DNA of 64,000 nucleotides from Luteibacter pinisoli (lineage in GTDB: Bacteria > Pseudomonadota > Gammaproteobacteria > Xanthomonadales > Rhodanobacteraceae), in NCBI RefSeq assembly GCF_006385595.1, contig NZ_CP041046.1, positions 1,798,001 to 1,862,000 on the forward strand, in the 5' to 3' direction. Within the stretch, counting starts at the first letter, position 1; every line of letters starts with the position of its first letter. Below are positions 26,514 through 35,472 of the stretch, one piece after another. The notes under the pieces were generated by a model that worked only from the letters and a program-made list of their open reading frames with translations, was not told the DNA's origin and did not search any database. The position numbers were made by a program, and so were the translations under genes.

Positions 26514-26693
26514 TCAGTGTTTGCGATCGCGTGCTTGGTCGGCGGCCTTGCCCACTTCATTCTGGACCTTGCCGGCATTCTTTTCGATCTTGCCCGCGGC
26601 TTCCTTGGCGTGGTTACCCGTCACCTTGCCGGCGACTTCTTTCACGGCGCCCTTTACCTCGTGCTTCATACCTTCGGTACGGTTCTTGTCCAT
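26514..26693 (-). CDS. CsbD-family stress protein
   Basis: A 59-residue, very hydrophilic protein of the CsbD family, induced by general stress in many bacteria. The typical pattern is present: MDKNRTEGMKHEVKGAVKEV, then GKVTGNHAKEAAGKIEKN and a final Lys/Asp-rich end. GAGGAAA lies 6 nt upstream of the ATG. The divergent neighbour across 125 bp is mntH. Function of the family is unknown. Confidence 0.9.
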   Translation of the reverse strand: MDKNRTEGMKHEVKGAVKEVAGKVTGNHAKEAAGKIEKNAGKVQNEVGKAADQARDRKH

Positions 26694-26818
26694 GATGGTT
26701 TCCTCGTTGCTCTGCGCACTTCGCAGCGACAACGATTTACCTGTTACCGCCATCAGGGGTTCGTGAAGCAAGCGCGATGCGACGTTCACCACGGGGTGGG
26801 AACCGCTACGATGGCGGT

Positions 26819-28141
26819 ATGTTCTTTCCGTTACCCAAGACGGCCACGGCGCCGTTCTGCCCCTCCGAAGTGGCCGGCTCCATCGTGGTGGCGGAGAGCC
26901 TGCCATGGTGGAAAAAGGCCTTCCGGTTCGCCGGGCCCGGCCTGCTGGTTTCCGTGGGCTACATGGACCCGGGCAACTGGGCCACGGACATCGAGGCCGG
27001 CTCGCGCTTCGGCTACCGCCTGCTGTTCGTCGTGCTGCTTTCCAGCCTTGCCGCGATGCTCCTGCAGTCGCTGGCCGCGCGGCTGGGCATCGCAACGCAG
27101 CGGGATCTTGCCCAGCTTTCCAGCCAGCGCTTTCCGAAGGCCATGGGGCGCGTGCAGTGGGTGCTCGCGGAGATATCCATTATTTCCTGCGACCTGGCCG
27201 AGGTGCTCGGCAGTGCGCTCGCGTTCAAGCTGCTGTTCGGGCTGTCCTTGCCCGTCGGCGTGGCGCTGACGGCGCTCGACACGTTCATCGTGCTGGGGCT
27301 GCAGGGCAGGGGTTTCCGTCGTGTCGAGGCGATCATCCTTGGGCTGGTCGGCACGATCGGCATCTGCTTCATCGTGCAGCTGTTCCTGGTCGGGCCGGAC
27401 TGGCATGCCGTGGCGGCGGGGTTCGTGCCGTCGCTGCACGCGCTGGATACCCACGAGCCGCTGTACCTGGCGATCGGTATCCTCGGCGCGACGATCATGC
27501 CGCACAACCTCTACCTGCATTCGTCGATCGTGCAGACCCGCGCGGTGTCCGGCGAGGCAGGCAAGTGGGCCGCCATTCGCCTTACCCGCGTCGACACCCT
27601 GTGTTCGCTCACCCTGGCGCTGCTGATCAACGCGGCCATCCTGATCGTGGCGGCGGGCGCGTTCCACGCCAGTGGCCGGCATGACGTGGCCGACATCGGC
27701 GATGCCTACGAGCTGCTGGCACCCATCGCGGGCACGACGATCGCCCCGGCCGCGTTCGCCATCGGCCTGTTCGCCTCAGGGCAGAGTTCCACGTTCACCG
27801 GCACCATCGCCGGGCAGGTCATCATGGATGGCTTCCTGCAGATGAAGCTGCCCTGTTGGCAGCGTCGGCTGATCACCCGTGGCCTGGCGATCATCCCGGC
27901 GTTCGTCGGCGTCGTGCTGATGGGGGATCGCGCCATCGGCGCGCTGCTCGTGGCCAGCCAGGTGGTGCTGAGCGTGCAGCTGCCGTTCGCGATGTACCCG
28001 CTGATCCGCTTCACGGACGATCGCGGGCTGATGGGGGCGTTTGCCAATACCCGCCTGGTGTCGCTGGCGGCGTGGGCCTTGTTCCTGCTGATTTCGGCGG
28101 CGAACGCCTGGCTGGTGCTGCAGGTGGTCGGGCTGACCTGA
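26819..28141 (+). CDS. mntH: Nramp-family divalent metal transporter MntH
   Basis: Proton-coupled Mn(II)/Fe(II) importer with 11 predicted helices (440 residues). The two signature metal-binding helices are intact: DPGNWATD from Asp50 and MPHNLYLHSS from Met227. The ATG at 26819 is chosen over a 14-residue upstream extension. I see no clear MntR or Fur box before it. A strong hairpin follows at 28168-28195. Confidence 0.93.
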   Translation: MFFPLPKTATAPFCPSEVAGSIVVAESLPWWKKAFRFAGPGLLVSVGYMDPGNWATDIEAGSRFGYRLLFVVLLSSLAAMLLQSLAARLGIATQRDLAQLSSQRFPKAMGRVQWVLAEISIISCDLAEVLGSALAFKLLFGLSLPVGVALTALDTFIVLGLQGRGFRRVEAIILGLVGTIGICFIVQLFLVGPDWHAVAAGFVPSLHALDTHEPLYLAIGILGATIMPHNLYLHSSIVQTRAVSGEAGKWAAIRLTRVDTLCSLTLALLINAAILIVAAGAFHASGRHDVADIGDAYELLAPIAGTTIAPAAFAIGLFASGQSSTFTGTIAGQVIMDGFLQMKLPCWQRRLITRGLAIIPAFVGVVLMGDRAIGALLVASQVVLSVQLPFAMYPLIRFTDDRGLMGAFANTRLVSLAAWALFLLISAANAWLVLQVVGLT

Positions 28142-28167
28142 CGCGGCGTCGGGCGGCCCGGAAAGGC

Positions 28168-28195
28168 AGAAGGCCCGCCGTGGGGCGAGCCTTCT
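28168..28195 (+). terminator. Hairpin terminator after mntH
   Basis: AGAAGGC-C-CGCC pairs with GGCG-A-GCCTTCT around loop GTGG, with one C/A mismatch. It lies 27 bp after the mntH stop. T-run is short, so the termination assignment is moderate. Confidence 0.6.
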
Positions 28196-28215
28196 CTCAG
28201 TACAGCGCTTGTCTC

Positions 28216-28298
28216 GTAGGAGCGGACGGGGCCGCGGCCTTGGGAAGCGCGGACTGGGGTGCGCCGCCAGCAGCGGCCGTGCCCAGAAGCGCCCCTAC
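28216..28298. repeat. REP-like imperfect inverted repeat
   Basis: GTAGGAGCG (28216-28224) and the near-inverted CGCCCCTAC (28290-28298) bound an 83-nt element with internal GGGCCGC/GCGGCC pairing. Such GTAGGAGCG-bounded elements resemble REP sequences of Pseudomonas and Xanthomonadales. I see only this copy in the window. Confidence 0.45.
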
Positions 28299-28311
28299 GG
28301 CGAGGCGCGGC

Positions 28312-28473
28312 TTACAGGCCGTCGGAACCGAGGCGGCTGGCGACTTCGCCCAGCCAGTCGTAGCCGTCCATCTCACCACCGAACAGGTCGAGGCCGCTCA
28401 TGGCGTCGCTGACGCGGTAGCCGCCGGCGTATTCGAAAGTGGTAATGCCGTATTCGTTGCGAAGTTCATTCAT
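28312..28473 (-). CDS. Orphan acidic 53-residue peptide
   Basis: Starting at ATG 28473 (GGGAGACC upstream, 6-nt spacing) the product starts MNELRNEYGITTFEYAGGYR, has an acidic C-terminal half (LDLFGGEMDGYDWLGEV), and lacks a signal or membrane segment. It is not recognised. The leader-like N-terminus and Gly-rich, aromatic core invite comparison with modified-peptide precursors, but no modifying enzyme is near. A CCCCCTwAG direct-repeat motif lies 210-230 bp upstream. Confidence 0.55.
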   Translation of the reverse strand: MNELRNEYGITTFEYAGGYRVSDAMSGLDLFGGEMDGYDWLGEVASRLGSDGL

Positions 28474-28970
28474 GGTCGTGGTCTCCCAGTCTCTTATATG
28501 ACCGGATGGTTCTGTCGACGCCACGCCGCCGGTCTCTGGCGTGGTGGGACCTTACCCTGACCGGGAAACCCCCGGTAGACAGCCTTGCGGCACTGGTCCG
28601 TTTCGTTTGGTGAACAATGGCTTCGTTAGGCTTTCGTCATGCGGCGATTCGGCCGAATTACTGAACCAACGAGTATTGCCTCCCCCTTAGTAGGGGCCCC
28701 CTAAGCCGTTTCAAGGGCCTCAGGGATTAAAAACTTGGACAGCGGGCGTAAGGAAAAGGTTCAATCGTTTTCTCGGAAAGTGTCGGGATGACCATCTTCC
28801 GGAATCCTTGCCGCGGGCCTTCGTTCGTAGGACTGAACGTATCCGTTAACTGTAGTTTAACTCATTCGCCCGGCAGCTGCCACGGGAGTGTTAGGAAATC
28901 GTTCAGATAAGCGGCCGGGGCGGCCTGGCGCGCTAGAATCCCCGGTCCAGCCCCTAAGGAAGCATCCTCC
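28474..28970. other. 497-bp intergenic region with a repeated CCCCCTwAG motif
   Basis: No coding frame is convincing here. It holds the divergent promoters of the 53-residue peptide and frmA. Direct repeats CCCCCTTAG (28682-28690) and CCCCCTAAG (28697-28705) flank TAGGGG, and CCCCT-TAGT-AGGGG (28683-28696) forms a small hairpin. A second hairpin ACCGGG-AAACC-CCCGGT lies at 28560-28576. Confidence 0.6.
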
Positions 28971-30083
28971 ATGAAGTCGCGCGCCGCCGTTGCCTGGGAA
29001 GCAGGCAAGCCCCTGTCCATTGAAGAGATCGACGTCCAGGGCCCGAAGGCGGGCGAAGTGCTGGTGCGCATCGTGGCCACGGGCGTCTGCCATACCGACC
29101 TGTTCACCCTGTCCGGTGCGGACCCCGAGGGCGCCTTCCCGGTCATCCTCGGCCACGAGGGCGGTGGCATCGTCGAGGAAGTGGGCGAGGGCGTCACCTC
29201 GCTCAAGCCGGGCGACCATGTGATCCCGCTGTACACCCCTGAATGCGGGGAGTGCGCGTTCTGCCGTTCGGGCAAGACCAACCTGTGCCAGAAGATCCGC
29301 GTCACCCAGGGCCAGGGCGTGATGCCGGACGGCACCTCGCGCTTCTCCATGGGCGGCAAGCAGCTGCTGCACTACATGGGCACCAGCACGTTCAGCGAAT
29401 ACACCGTGCTGCCGGAGATCTCCCTGGCGAAGATCAACAAGGACGCCCCGCTCGATAAGGTGTGCCTGCTGGGTTGCGGCGTCACCACGGGTATCGGCGC
29501 GGTGCTGAACACCGCCAAGGTGGAACCGGGCGCGTCGGTCGCGGTGTTCGGCATGGGGGGCATCGGCCTCTCGGTGGTGCAGGGTGCGGTCATGGCGAAG
29601 GCCGGCCGGATCATCTGCGTCGACACCAACCCGGCCAAGTTCGAGATGGCGAAGATGCTGGGCGCCACGGATTTCGTGAATCCGAAGGACTACCCGGATA
29701 CCCCGATCCAGCAGGTGATCGTGGAGCTGACCGGTGGCGGCGTCGACTATTCCTTTGAGTGCATCGGCAACGTGGACGTGATGCGCGCGGCACTGGAGTG
29801 CTGCCACAAGGGCTGGGGCGAGTCGATCATCATTGGCGTGGCGGGCGCGGGGCAGGAAATCCGCACGCGTCCCTTCCAACTGGTGACGGGCCGCGTGTGG
29901 CGTGGTTCGGCGTTTGGCGGCGTGAAGGGCCGTACCGAATTGCCCGGCTATGTCGACCGCTACATGGGTGGTGAGATCAAGATCGATCCGATGATCACGT
30001 ATACGATGGGGCTGGACGACATCAATCGCGCCTTTGACCTGATGCATGAGGGCAAGGCCATCCGCTCGGTCATTATTTTCTGA
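28971..30083 (+). CDS. frmA: S-(hydroxymethyl)glutathione dehydrogenase / class III alcohol dehydrogenase
   Basis: Oxidises S-hydroxymethylglutathione (the formaldehyde adduct) to S-formylglutathione with NAD; a cytosolic zinc enzyme. The 370-residue protein shows catalytic zinc ligands C40, H62 and C169, the structural-zinc cysteines C92, C95, C98 and C106 (CGECAFC), and NAD fold motif GMGGIG. Class III identity is supported by overall pattern. AAGGAAGC lies upstream of the ATG. Usually fghA or frmR is nearby; neither is seen. Confidence 0.95.
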   Translation: MKSRAAVAWEAGKPLSIEEIDVQGPKAGEVLVRIVATGVCHTDLFTLSGADPEGAFPVILGHEGGGIVEEVGEGVTSLKPGDHVIPLYTPECGECAFCRSGKTNLCQKIRVTQGQGVMPDGTSRFSMGGKQLLHYMGTSTFSEYTVLPEISLAKINKDAPLDKVCLLGCGVTTGIGAVLNTAKVEPGASVAVFGMGGIGLSVVQGAVMAKAGRIICVDTNPAKFEMAKMLGATDFVNPKDYPDTPIQQVIVELTGGGVDYSFECIGNVDVMRAALECCHKGWGESIIIGVAGAGQEIRTRPFQLVTGRVWRGSAFGGVKGRTELPGYVDRYMGGEIKIDPMITYTMGLDDINRAFDLMHEGKAIRSVIIF

Positions 30084-30091
30084 GTACCCCG

Positions 30092-30508
30092 ATGAACGAC
30101 ACGATCGACCTGATCCGCCGCTTCTACGACGCGTTCAACCGCGCCGACTGGAACGGGATGCTCGACCTGATGGACGAGCACGTGGCCCACGACGTGAACC
30201 AGGGCGGCCGGGAGGTTGGCCGCGCCCGCTTCGCCGCCTTCCTCGAGCGCATGAACGTGAGCTACACCGAGCAGGTGAAGAACCTGGTGGTGATGGCCAA
30301 CGAGAAGGGCGATCGCGCGGCGGCGGAATACGGCCTGCACGGCGTATACAAGGCCACCGACGACGGCCTGCCGCTGGCCCAGGGGCAGACCTACGTGCTG
30401 CCGGGCGGCGCGTTCTTCGACATCGCCGGGGGCAAGATCACCCGCGTGAGCACGTACTTCAACCTGGAAGACTGGCTGGCCCAGGTGCGTCGCGTCGACG
30501 TCGACTGA
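30092..30508 (+). CDS. NTF2-like/ketosteroid-isomerase-related protein
   Basis: A 138-residue SnoaL-type cone-fold protein. It begins IDLIRRFYDAFNRADWNGML and ends TRVSTYFNLEDWLAQV, the typical helix-to-sheet layout. Only 8 nt separate it from frmA, so they are probably co-transcribed. Function unknown; some relatives are isomerases or small-molecule hydrolases. No fghA is present in its place. Confidence 0.85.
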   Translation: MNDTIDLIRRFYDAFNRADWNGMLDLMDEHVAHDVNQGGREVGRARFAAFLERMNVSYTEQVKNLVVMANEKGDRAAAEYGLHGVYKATDDGLPLAQGQTYVLPGGAFFDIAGGKITRVSTYFNLEDWLAQVRRVDVD

Positions 30509-30568
30509 CCTTGAAGCGGGACCGATGGGGCCGCAGGTCTTCCTGCGACCCCATCATCAAGGCAAGGC

Positions 30569-31555
30569 ATGCCCTGGACGAATCCGTACTTTGACGCCAC
30601 GAAGGCGCATCACGCTCGCGACGGCTTCCGCAATCTCGAGCCCGAGACCCGGCAGCCCGGTGGCCTGAAACGCTGGCGCCGCGAGCGCAAGGAACAGCAA
30701 CTGCCGCGTCCGCCTGCCGAAGGCTACGAGGCCTTCACCCGCCGCTGGTGGCAGCCGGCGGATTTTGCCGGCACCGATGACGCCGCCTGGTGGCTTGGCC
30801 ACGCCACCGTCCTGGTGCGCCGCCAGGGCCTGACCGTGATCACCGACCCCGTGCTGGGCCAGCGCGCCTCGCCGCTGTCGTTCGCCGGCCCCCTGCGCCG
30901 GACACCCACGCCGGTGGAGGCCGCCGCGCTGCCGCGCATCGATGTCGTGGTCATTTCCCACAACCATTACGACCACCTGGACCGCGCCAGCGTCCATGCC
31001 ATCGCACGTCAGTTTCCAGCGGCGGTGTTCCTGGTGCCGCTGGGCCTGAAGCGCTGGTTCGACCGCGAGCGCATCGGCAATGTCCGCGAGCTGGACTGGT
31101 GGGCATCGACGGAAGTGAACGGCTCGGTGTTCACCTTCGTCCCGGCCCGGCACTGGAGCGCGCGCACGCTGTGGGATCGCAACCGCTCCCTGTGGGGTGG
31201 CTGGGTGATGGCGCAGGACGGATACCGGTTCTGGTTCGCCGGCGATACGGGCTATTCCGACCAGCTTGCCGAGATCGGCCGCCGGGCTGGCCCGATCGAC
31301 CTGGCCGCCTTGCCGATCGGCGCCTACGCGCCCCGCTGGTTCATGCACGGCCAGCATGTGGACCCCGCGGAGGCGGTGCGGCTGCACAAGGAGATCGGCT
31401 GCCAGCGCTCCATCGCCATCCACTGGGGCGTGTTCGAACTGGCCGACGACCAGCTCGATGAGCCGCCGCGACTGCTTGGCGAGGCGCTGGCGGGCGAAGG
31501 GCTGGGGCCGGATGACTTCATGCTACTCAACATCGGCGGCCGGATTGCGCTCTAA
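30569..31555 (+). CDS. MBL-fold metallo-hydrolase (NAPE-PLD/UlaG-like)
   Basis: A 328-residue beta-lactamase-fold hydrolase. Two-metal motif HNHYDHLD gives H131, H133, D135 and H136; further ligands are the H of FVPARHWSAR, the D of WFAGDTGYSD and the H of SIAIHWG. The N-terminus KAHHARDGFRNLEP is typical of the NAPE-phospholipase-D-like group. The natural substrate is unknown. It lies 60 bp after the NTF2-like gene. Confidence 0.9.
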   Translation: MPWTNPYFDATKAHHARDGFRNLEPETRQPGGLKRWRRERKEQQLPRPPAEGYEAFTRRWWQPADFAGTDDAAWWLGHATVLVRRQGLTVITDPVLGQRASPLSFAGPLRRTPTPVEAAALPRIDVVVISHNHYDHLDRASVHAIARQFPAAVFLVPLGLKRWFDRERIGNVRELDWWASTEVNGSVFTFVPARHWSARTLWDRNRSLWGGWVMAQDGYRFWFAGDTGYSDQLAEIGRRAGPIDLAALPIGAYAPRWFMHGQHVDPAEAVRLHKEIGCQRSIAIHWGVFELADDQLDEPPRLLGEALAGEGLGPDDFMLLNIGGRIAL

Positions 31556-31586
31556 TGGGCGACTTCCCGCTCTGAAATGCCCGCTC

Positions 31587-31799
31587 ATGTCCTCGCAAAC
31601 GTTCCAGCTTGAAGGTGACTACGTCGAATTGAACCAGCTGCTGAAGCTTGCTGGCATCGCCTCGAGCGGTGGCGAGGGAAAGCACCTGGTGGCCGACGGG
31701 CTGGTGACGGTGGATGGCGTCGTGGAGCTGCGCAAGACCTGCAAGATCCGTGCGGGGCAGGTGGTTGCCATCGACGATGAAACCATCCACGTTATCTGA
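31587..31799 (+). CDS. S4-domain RNA-binding protein (YbcJ-like)
   Basis: A 70-residue protein consisting of one S4 domain: NQLLKLAGIASSGGEGKHLV then VTVDGVVELRKTCKIRAGQV, the helical hairpin and beta segment that bind structured RNA. Length and sequence match the YbcJ/YlmH-like small-protein group. A bidirectional terminator follows directly. Confidence 0.9.
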   Translation: MSSQTFQLEGDYVELNQLLKLAGIASSGGEGKHLVADGLVTVDGVVELRKTCKIRAGQVVAIDDETIHVI

Positions 31800-31803
31800 C
31801 GCA

Positions 31804-31838
31804 TAAAAAAACCGGCGCCTCGCGGCGCCGGTTTTTTC
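31804..31838. terminator. Bidirectional rho-independent terminator
   Basis: ACCGGCGCC (31811-31819), loop TCGC, GGCGCCGGT (31824-31832), flanked by an A-run before and a T-run after. It closes the S4 gene on the plus strand and the small exported gene on the minus strand. Confidence 0.92.
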
Positions 31839-31854
31839 GTGCATGCGCTGGCTG

Positions 31855-32133
31855 TTACATGCCGCCGGCGGTCGAGGACTTGGCCGGTGCCGTGGTGTCG
31901 GTCTTCATGCTCTTGTGCGTTTTCTTGTGGGTCGACTTCATCGAGCCATTTTCGCTGCCCTTCATGGCGCCGGCGTCGTCGGACTTCATGCTGTCGCTGC
32001 CCGTATGCATGGGCGTGGCGGAGGTGGAAGCGGACGTCGGGGCGGCCTTCGAAGAGGCATCCTGCGCGAGGGCGGCGCCGCTAACGAGGGTACAGCCGGC
32101 GAGCATGGCGAGGATCAGTTTCGTGTTGCGCAT
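31855..32133 (-). CDS. Small exported Ser/Lys/Met-rich protein
   Basis: A 92-residue product with a signal peptide (MRNTKLILAMLAGCTLVSGA, then ALAQ) and a low-complexity mature part rich in Ala, Ser, Met, Lys and Thr, reminiscent of the pentapeptide MXKDX-type proteins but without exact copies. AGGAGAG lies 7 nt before ATG 32133; a start at 32154 is less likely. No defined function. It is divergent from nothing and convergent with the S4 gene. Confidence 0.7.
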   Translation of the reverse strand: MRNTKLILAMLAGCTLVSGAALAQDASSKAAPTSASTSATPMHTGSDSMKSDDAGAMKGSENGSMKSTHKKTHKSMKTDTTAPAKSSTAGGM

Positions 32134-32331
32134 GACGAATCTCTCCTGAAGCATTGTGAGCGCCTTGGGTTCATGAGCGGAAACGCCTGGCGCGAAGGCA
32201 TGCCCGCTTTCAGACCGGAATGTGTGCGGTCGGTGCAGACGCTATCGCTTTTTGGATGAACCGGGTGAATCTGATCCTGCGGTTCCTAGGCATTCGTTCA
32301 GGTGGAAATTACGTTCGGTTAAGCGACGAAA

Positions 32332-35300
32332 TTACTGGAAGTCGCGCGACACCGATCCCAGCGACGGGAGCAGGTCACTGAAATCGAGCAGGCGATGCGC
32401 CACCAGGTGGCGAACGCCGTCGATCGACTGCCATTGACCATCGACCGCCAGCAGTACGGCGTCGAGCAGGGCCTGTCGGCAGGCCTCCGCGACCTTGGGG
32501 CGCACGATGACGTTGACCTGGCCGGTTTCGTCTTCCAGCGTCACGAATGTGATGCCGCTCGCGGTCTGCGGGCGCTGGCGCACGGTCACCAGGCCGGCGT
32601 GGCGCAGCCATGCACCGTTGCGCACCGACAGCAGATCGCGTGCGTGGCGTACGCGGCGCGATAGTAATTTCTTGCGAACCAGCGAGAGAGGGTGGCCACT
32701 TAGCGAGAGGCCATGGGTGGCGTAGTCAGCGAAAACGTTTTCAGCCTGGGTCGGCGGGCGCAGGGTGGTCCGCTCTTCCATGACGGCATCAAGCAGCGGC
32801 AAGGTGCGTTCGATGCCTGCGCTCTCCCAGCGCGCCCGATGGCGATGCCCGCTCAACGTGCGCAGGGCTCCCGCGTCGGCCAGCCGTTCGCGCTCAAAAC
32901 GGTTCAGGTGGGCACGATGGGCAAGGTCGGCAAGATCGCGCAGGGGGGCCTGTTCGCGGGCGGCGACAACGCGCGTGCCGAGGTCCGCCGACAGGCCACT
33001 GATCATGCGTAGCCCGAGGCGCAACGCAAGCACGCCTGGCTTCCTTGTCGACGGTTCCAGGGTGCAATCCCACGCACTGGCGGTGACATCGGGCGGCCGT
33101 ACCTCCACGCCGTGGTGGCGTACGTCGGCGACCAGTTGCGCGGGCGCGTAAAAACCCATCGGCTGGCTATTCAGCAGCGCGCAGGTGAACACCGCCGGGT
33201 GGTGGCACTTCAGGAACGACGAGGCGTAGGCGATAAGCGCAAAACCCGCCGCATGCGATTCCGGAAAGCCGTAACTGCCAAAGCCCTGGATCTGGTCGAT
33301 GATCTGTTGCGTGAAGGCCGGCGAATACCCGTTCTTCGACATGTTTCGGCGAATCTTCGGTTCGAATTTCTGCAGGCCACCACGGCGCTTCCACGCCGCC
33401 ATGGAGCGGCGCAGCTCATCCGATTCGCCCGGCGTGAAATCGGCGACGACCTGCAGGACGTGCATCACCTGCTCCTGGAAGATCGGTACACCAAGGGTGC
33501 GTTCCAGCACGGGCCGCACGTTGTGTTCGTAGACAATCTCTTCCGGCGGCAGCTTCCGGCGTTGCAGGTAGGGATGCACCATGCCGCCCTGGATCGGCCC
33601 GGGGCGGACGATGGCTACCTGGATCACGAGGTCGTAATACCGCGCGGGCTTCAGTCGCGGCAGCATCGACATCTGCGCGCGTGATTCGATCTGGAAGACA
33701 CCCACGGTATCGGCGGCCTGGATCATGTCGTATGTCGCGGCATCGTCCATGGGGATGTCGGCCAGGCGCGGGTAATCCTGTATCTCGTGCAGGCGAAGCA
33801 GGTCGATGGCCTTGCGCATGCAGGTGAGCATGCCCAGCGCGAGGCAATCCACCTTCAGCAGCTTCATGGTTTCCAGGTCGTCCTTGTCCCACTGGATGAT
33901 GGTGCGGTCGTCCATGGCAGCGTTTTCCACCGGCACCAGATGGTGCAGCGGTGTATCGGAAATGACGAAACCACCCACGTGCTGGGAGAGGTGCCGCGGC
34001 ATGCCGTTGAGTTCTTCCACCAGCACCACGAGCTGGCGGATGGTGCGGCTGCTGATATCGAAGCCGCGTTCGGCCAGGCGCACCGTGATGGGCACTTCGC
34101 CATGGGCATGGGAATAGGCCCGGCTGAGCTGGTCCAGCTGGTCTTCGGAAAGGCCGAGCGCGCGGCCGATATCGCGCGCCGCGCTTTTGCGCCGGTAGCT
34201 GATCACGGTGGCGGCCAGCGCGGCACGCTCGCGGCCGTACTTGTTGAACACGTACTGCAGCACTTCCTCGCGGCGCTCGTGTTCGAAATCGACGTCGATA
34301 TCCGGCGGCTCATCCCGCTCGAGCGAGATGAAACGTTCAAATAGCGTATTGATCTGCGCGGGGTTCACTTCGGTGATGCCCAGGCAGAAACACACCACCG
34401 AATTCGCTGCCGAACCACGGCCCTGGCAAAGGATCTGCCGGGAGCGGGCAAAACGGACGATGTCATGCACCGTGAGGAAGAAAGCCTCGTACTTCATCGC
34501 GGCGACGAGGGTGAGTTCCTTCTCGATGCGCAGGCGGAGTTCGTCGTCGATGCCACCGGGCCAGCGCGTGGCGACGCCTTCCCAGGTGAGCTGGCGCAGG
34601 TGGGTCGTGGCGTCCATGCCCTCGGGCACCAGCTCGTGGGGGTAGACGTAGTTGATGCCGCGGATGTCGAAGCCGATGCAGCGGGCGGCCACCACCTGGG
34701 TTTCGTCGAGCAGGTCGCGCGGGTAGATGCGGGCCAGCGTTTCGCGCCGCCGCAGGTGGCGTTCGCCGTTCGGAAACAAGGCCGCACCGGCCTCCGAGAG
34801 CGGCCGGTTCACGCGGATGGCCGTCATCGCGTCCTGCAGGGCACGACGACGGCGCAGGTGCATGTGCACGTCGCCGGCGGCCACGCATGGCAGGGCATGG
34901 CGGGCGGCGAGCGCACGCAGGGTCAGCAGGTCGGCCTCGTCGTGCTGGCTGCGGTGCAGTTCCACCGCAAGCCATGCGCGGCCGGAGAAATGCGTTGCCA
35001 CCCATGCCGCGCGCTCTTCATGCGCGGCCGCTTCGCTGGTGTCCCAGGCGCCGGGAGCCCAGAGCAGGCACAGCCCTTCGCCCAGCACCTCGAGGTCGGC
35101 ACGGTGTAACTCATAGCTGCCCTTGCGGGCGCGTCGCCGGGCCAGCGTGATCAGGCGGCACAGCTCGGTGTAGCCGGCCTGGTTCTCTACCAGCAGGACC
35201 AGCACCGTGCCATCCGACAGGCGGAATTCGCTGCCGACGATCAGCGGCAGTGCCATTTCCAGCGAGGCTTCCAGGGCGCGCACGATGCCTGACAGCGAGC

Positions 35301-35472
35301 ATTCGTCAGTAATAGCGAGCGCCCCATAGCCGAGGTCTTTCGCCCGCTCGAAAAGCTCGCGCGCGCTGGACGCGCCACGCTGGAAGCTGAAGTCGCTTAG
35401 CGCATGCAGTTCGGCGTAGGCGGGGATCTCGACATCACCGTCATTCGCCGGTTGGTCAGGCAAACCAGCCAT
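32332..35472 (-). CDS. dnaE2: Error-prone DNA polymerase III alpha subunit DnaE2
   Basis: Translesion polymerase for SOS mutagenesis (1046 residues). The PHP domain is N-terminal (PAYAELHALSDFSFQRGASS), then the C-family palm with the acidic cluster PPDIDVDFEHERR, fingers, and a C-terminal OB fold (VTVRQRPQTASGITFVTLED). It needs ImuB for access to the clamp. The ATG at 35472 overlaps imuB by 17 nt; a 34-residue upstream extension is rejected. It is the distal gene of lexA-imuA-imuB-dnaE2. Confidence 0.95.
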   Translation of the reverse strand: MAGLPDQPANDGDVEIPAYAELHALSDFSFQRGASSARELFERAKDLGYGALAITDECSLSGIVRALEASLEMALPLIVGSEFRLSDGTVLVLLVENQAGYTELCRLITLARRRARKGSYELHRADLEVLGEGLCLLWAPGAWDTSEAAAHEERAAWVATHFSGRAWLAVELHRSQHDEADLLTLRALAARHALPCVAAGDVHMHLRRRRALQDAMTAIRVNRPLSEAGAALFPNGERHLRRRETLARIYPRDLLDETQVVAARCIGFDIRGINYVYPHELVPEGMDATTHLRQLTWEGVATRWPGGIDDELRLRIEKELTLVAAMKYEAFFLTVHDIVRFARSRQILCQGRGSAANSVVCFCLGITEVNPAQINTLFERFISLERDEPPDIDVDFEHERREEVLQYVFNKYGRERAALAATVISYRRKSAARDIGRALGLSEDQLDQLSRAYSHAHGEVPITVRLAERGFDISSRTIRQLVVLVEELNGMPRHLSQHVGGFVISDTPLHHLVPVENAAMDDRTIIQWDKDDLETMKLLKVDCLALGMLTCMRKAIDLLRLHEIQDYPRLADIPMDDAATYDMIQAADTVGVFQIESRAQMSMLPRLKPARYYDLVIQVAIVRPGPIQGGMVHPYLQRRKLPPEEIVYEHNVRPVLERTLGVPIFQEQVMHVLQVVADFTPGESDELRRSMAAWKRRGGLQKFEPKIRRNMSKNGYSPAFTQQIIDQIQGFGSYGFPESHAAGFALIAYASSFLKCHHPAVFTCALLNSQPMGFYAPAQLVADVRHHGVEVRPPDVTASAWDCTLEPSTRKPGVLALRLGLRMISGLSADLGTRVVAAREQAPLRDLADLAHRAHLNRFERERLADAGALRTLSGHRHRARWESAGIERTLPLLDAVMEERTTLRPPTQAENVFADYATHGLSLSGHPLSLVRKKLLSRRVRHARDLLSVRNGAWLRHAGLVTVRQRPQTASGITFVTLEDETGQVNVIVRPKVAEACRQALLDAVLLAVDGQWQSIDGVRHLVAHRLLDFSDLLPSLGSVSRDFQ

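Noticed and set aside
26694..26818. Possible Mn riboswitch (yybP-ykoY) or MntR site before mntH
   Set aside because: The 125-bp divergent region has no recognisable riboswitch core or clear inverted repeat of that type.
28312..28473. Peptide gene as a pqqA homologue
   Set aside because: It is twice as long as PqqA and lacks the E-x3-Y motif at matching spacing; no pqqB-E genes are nearby.
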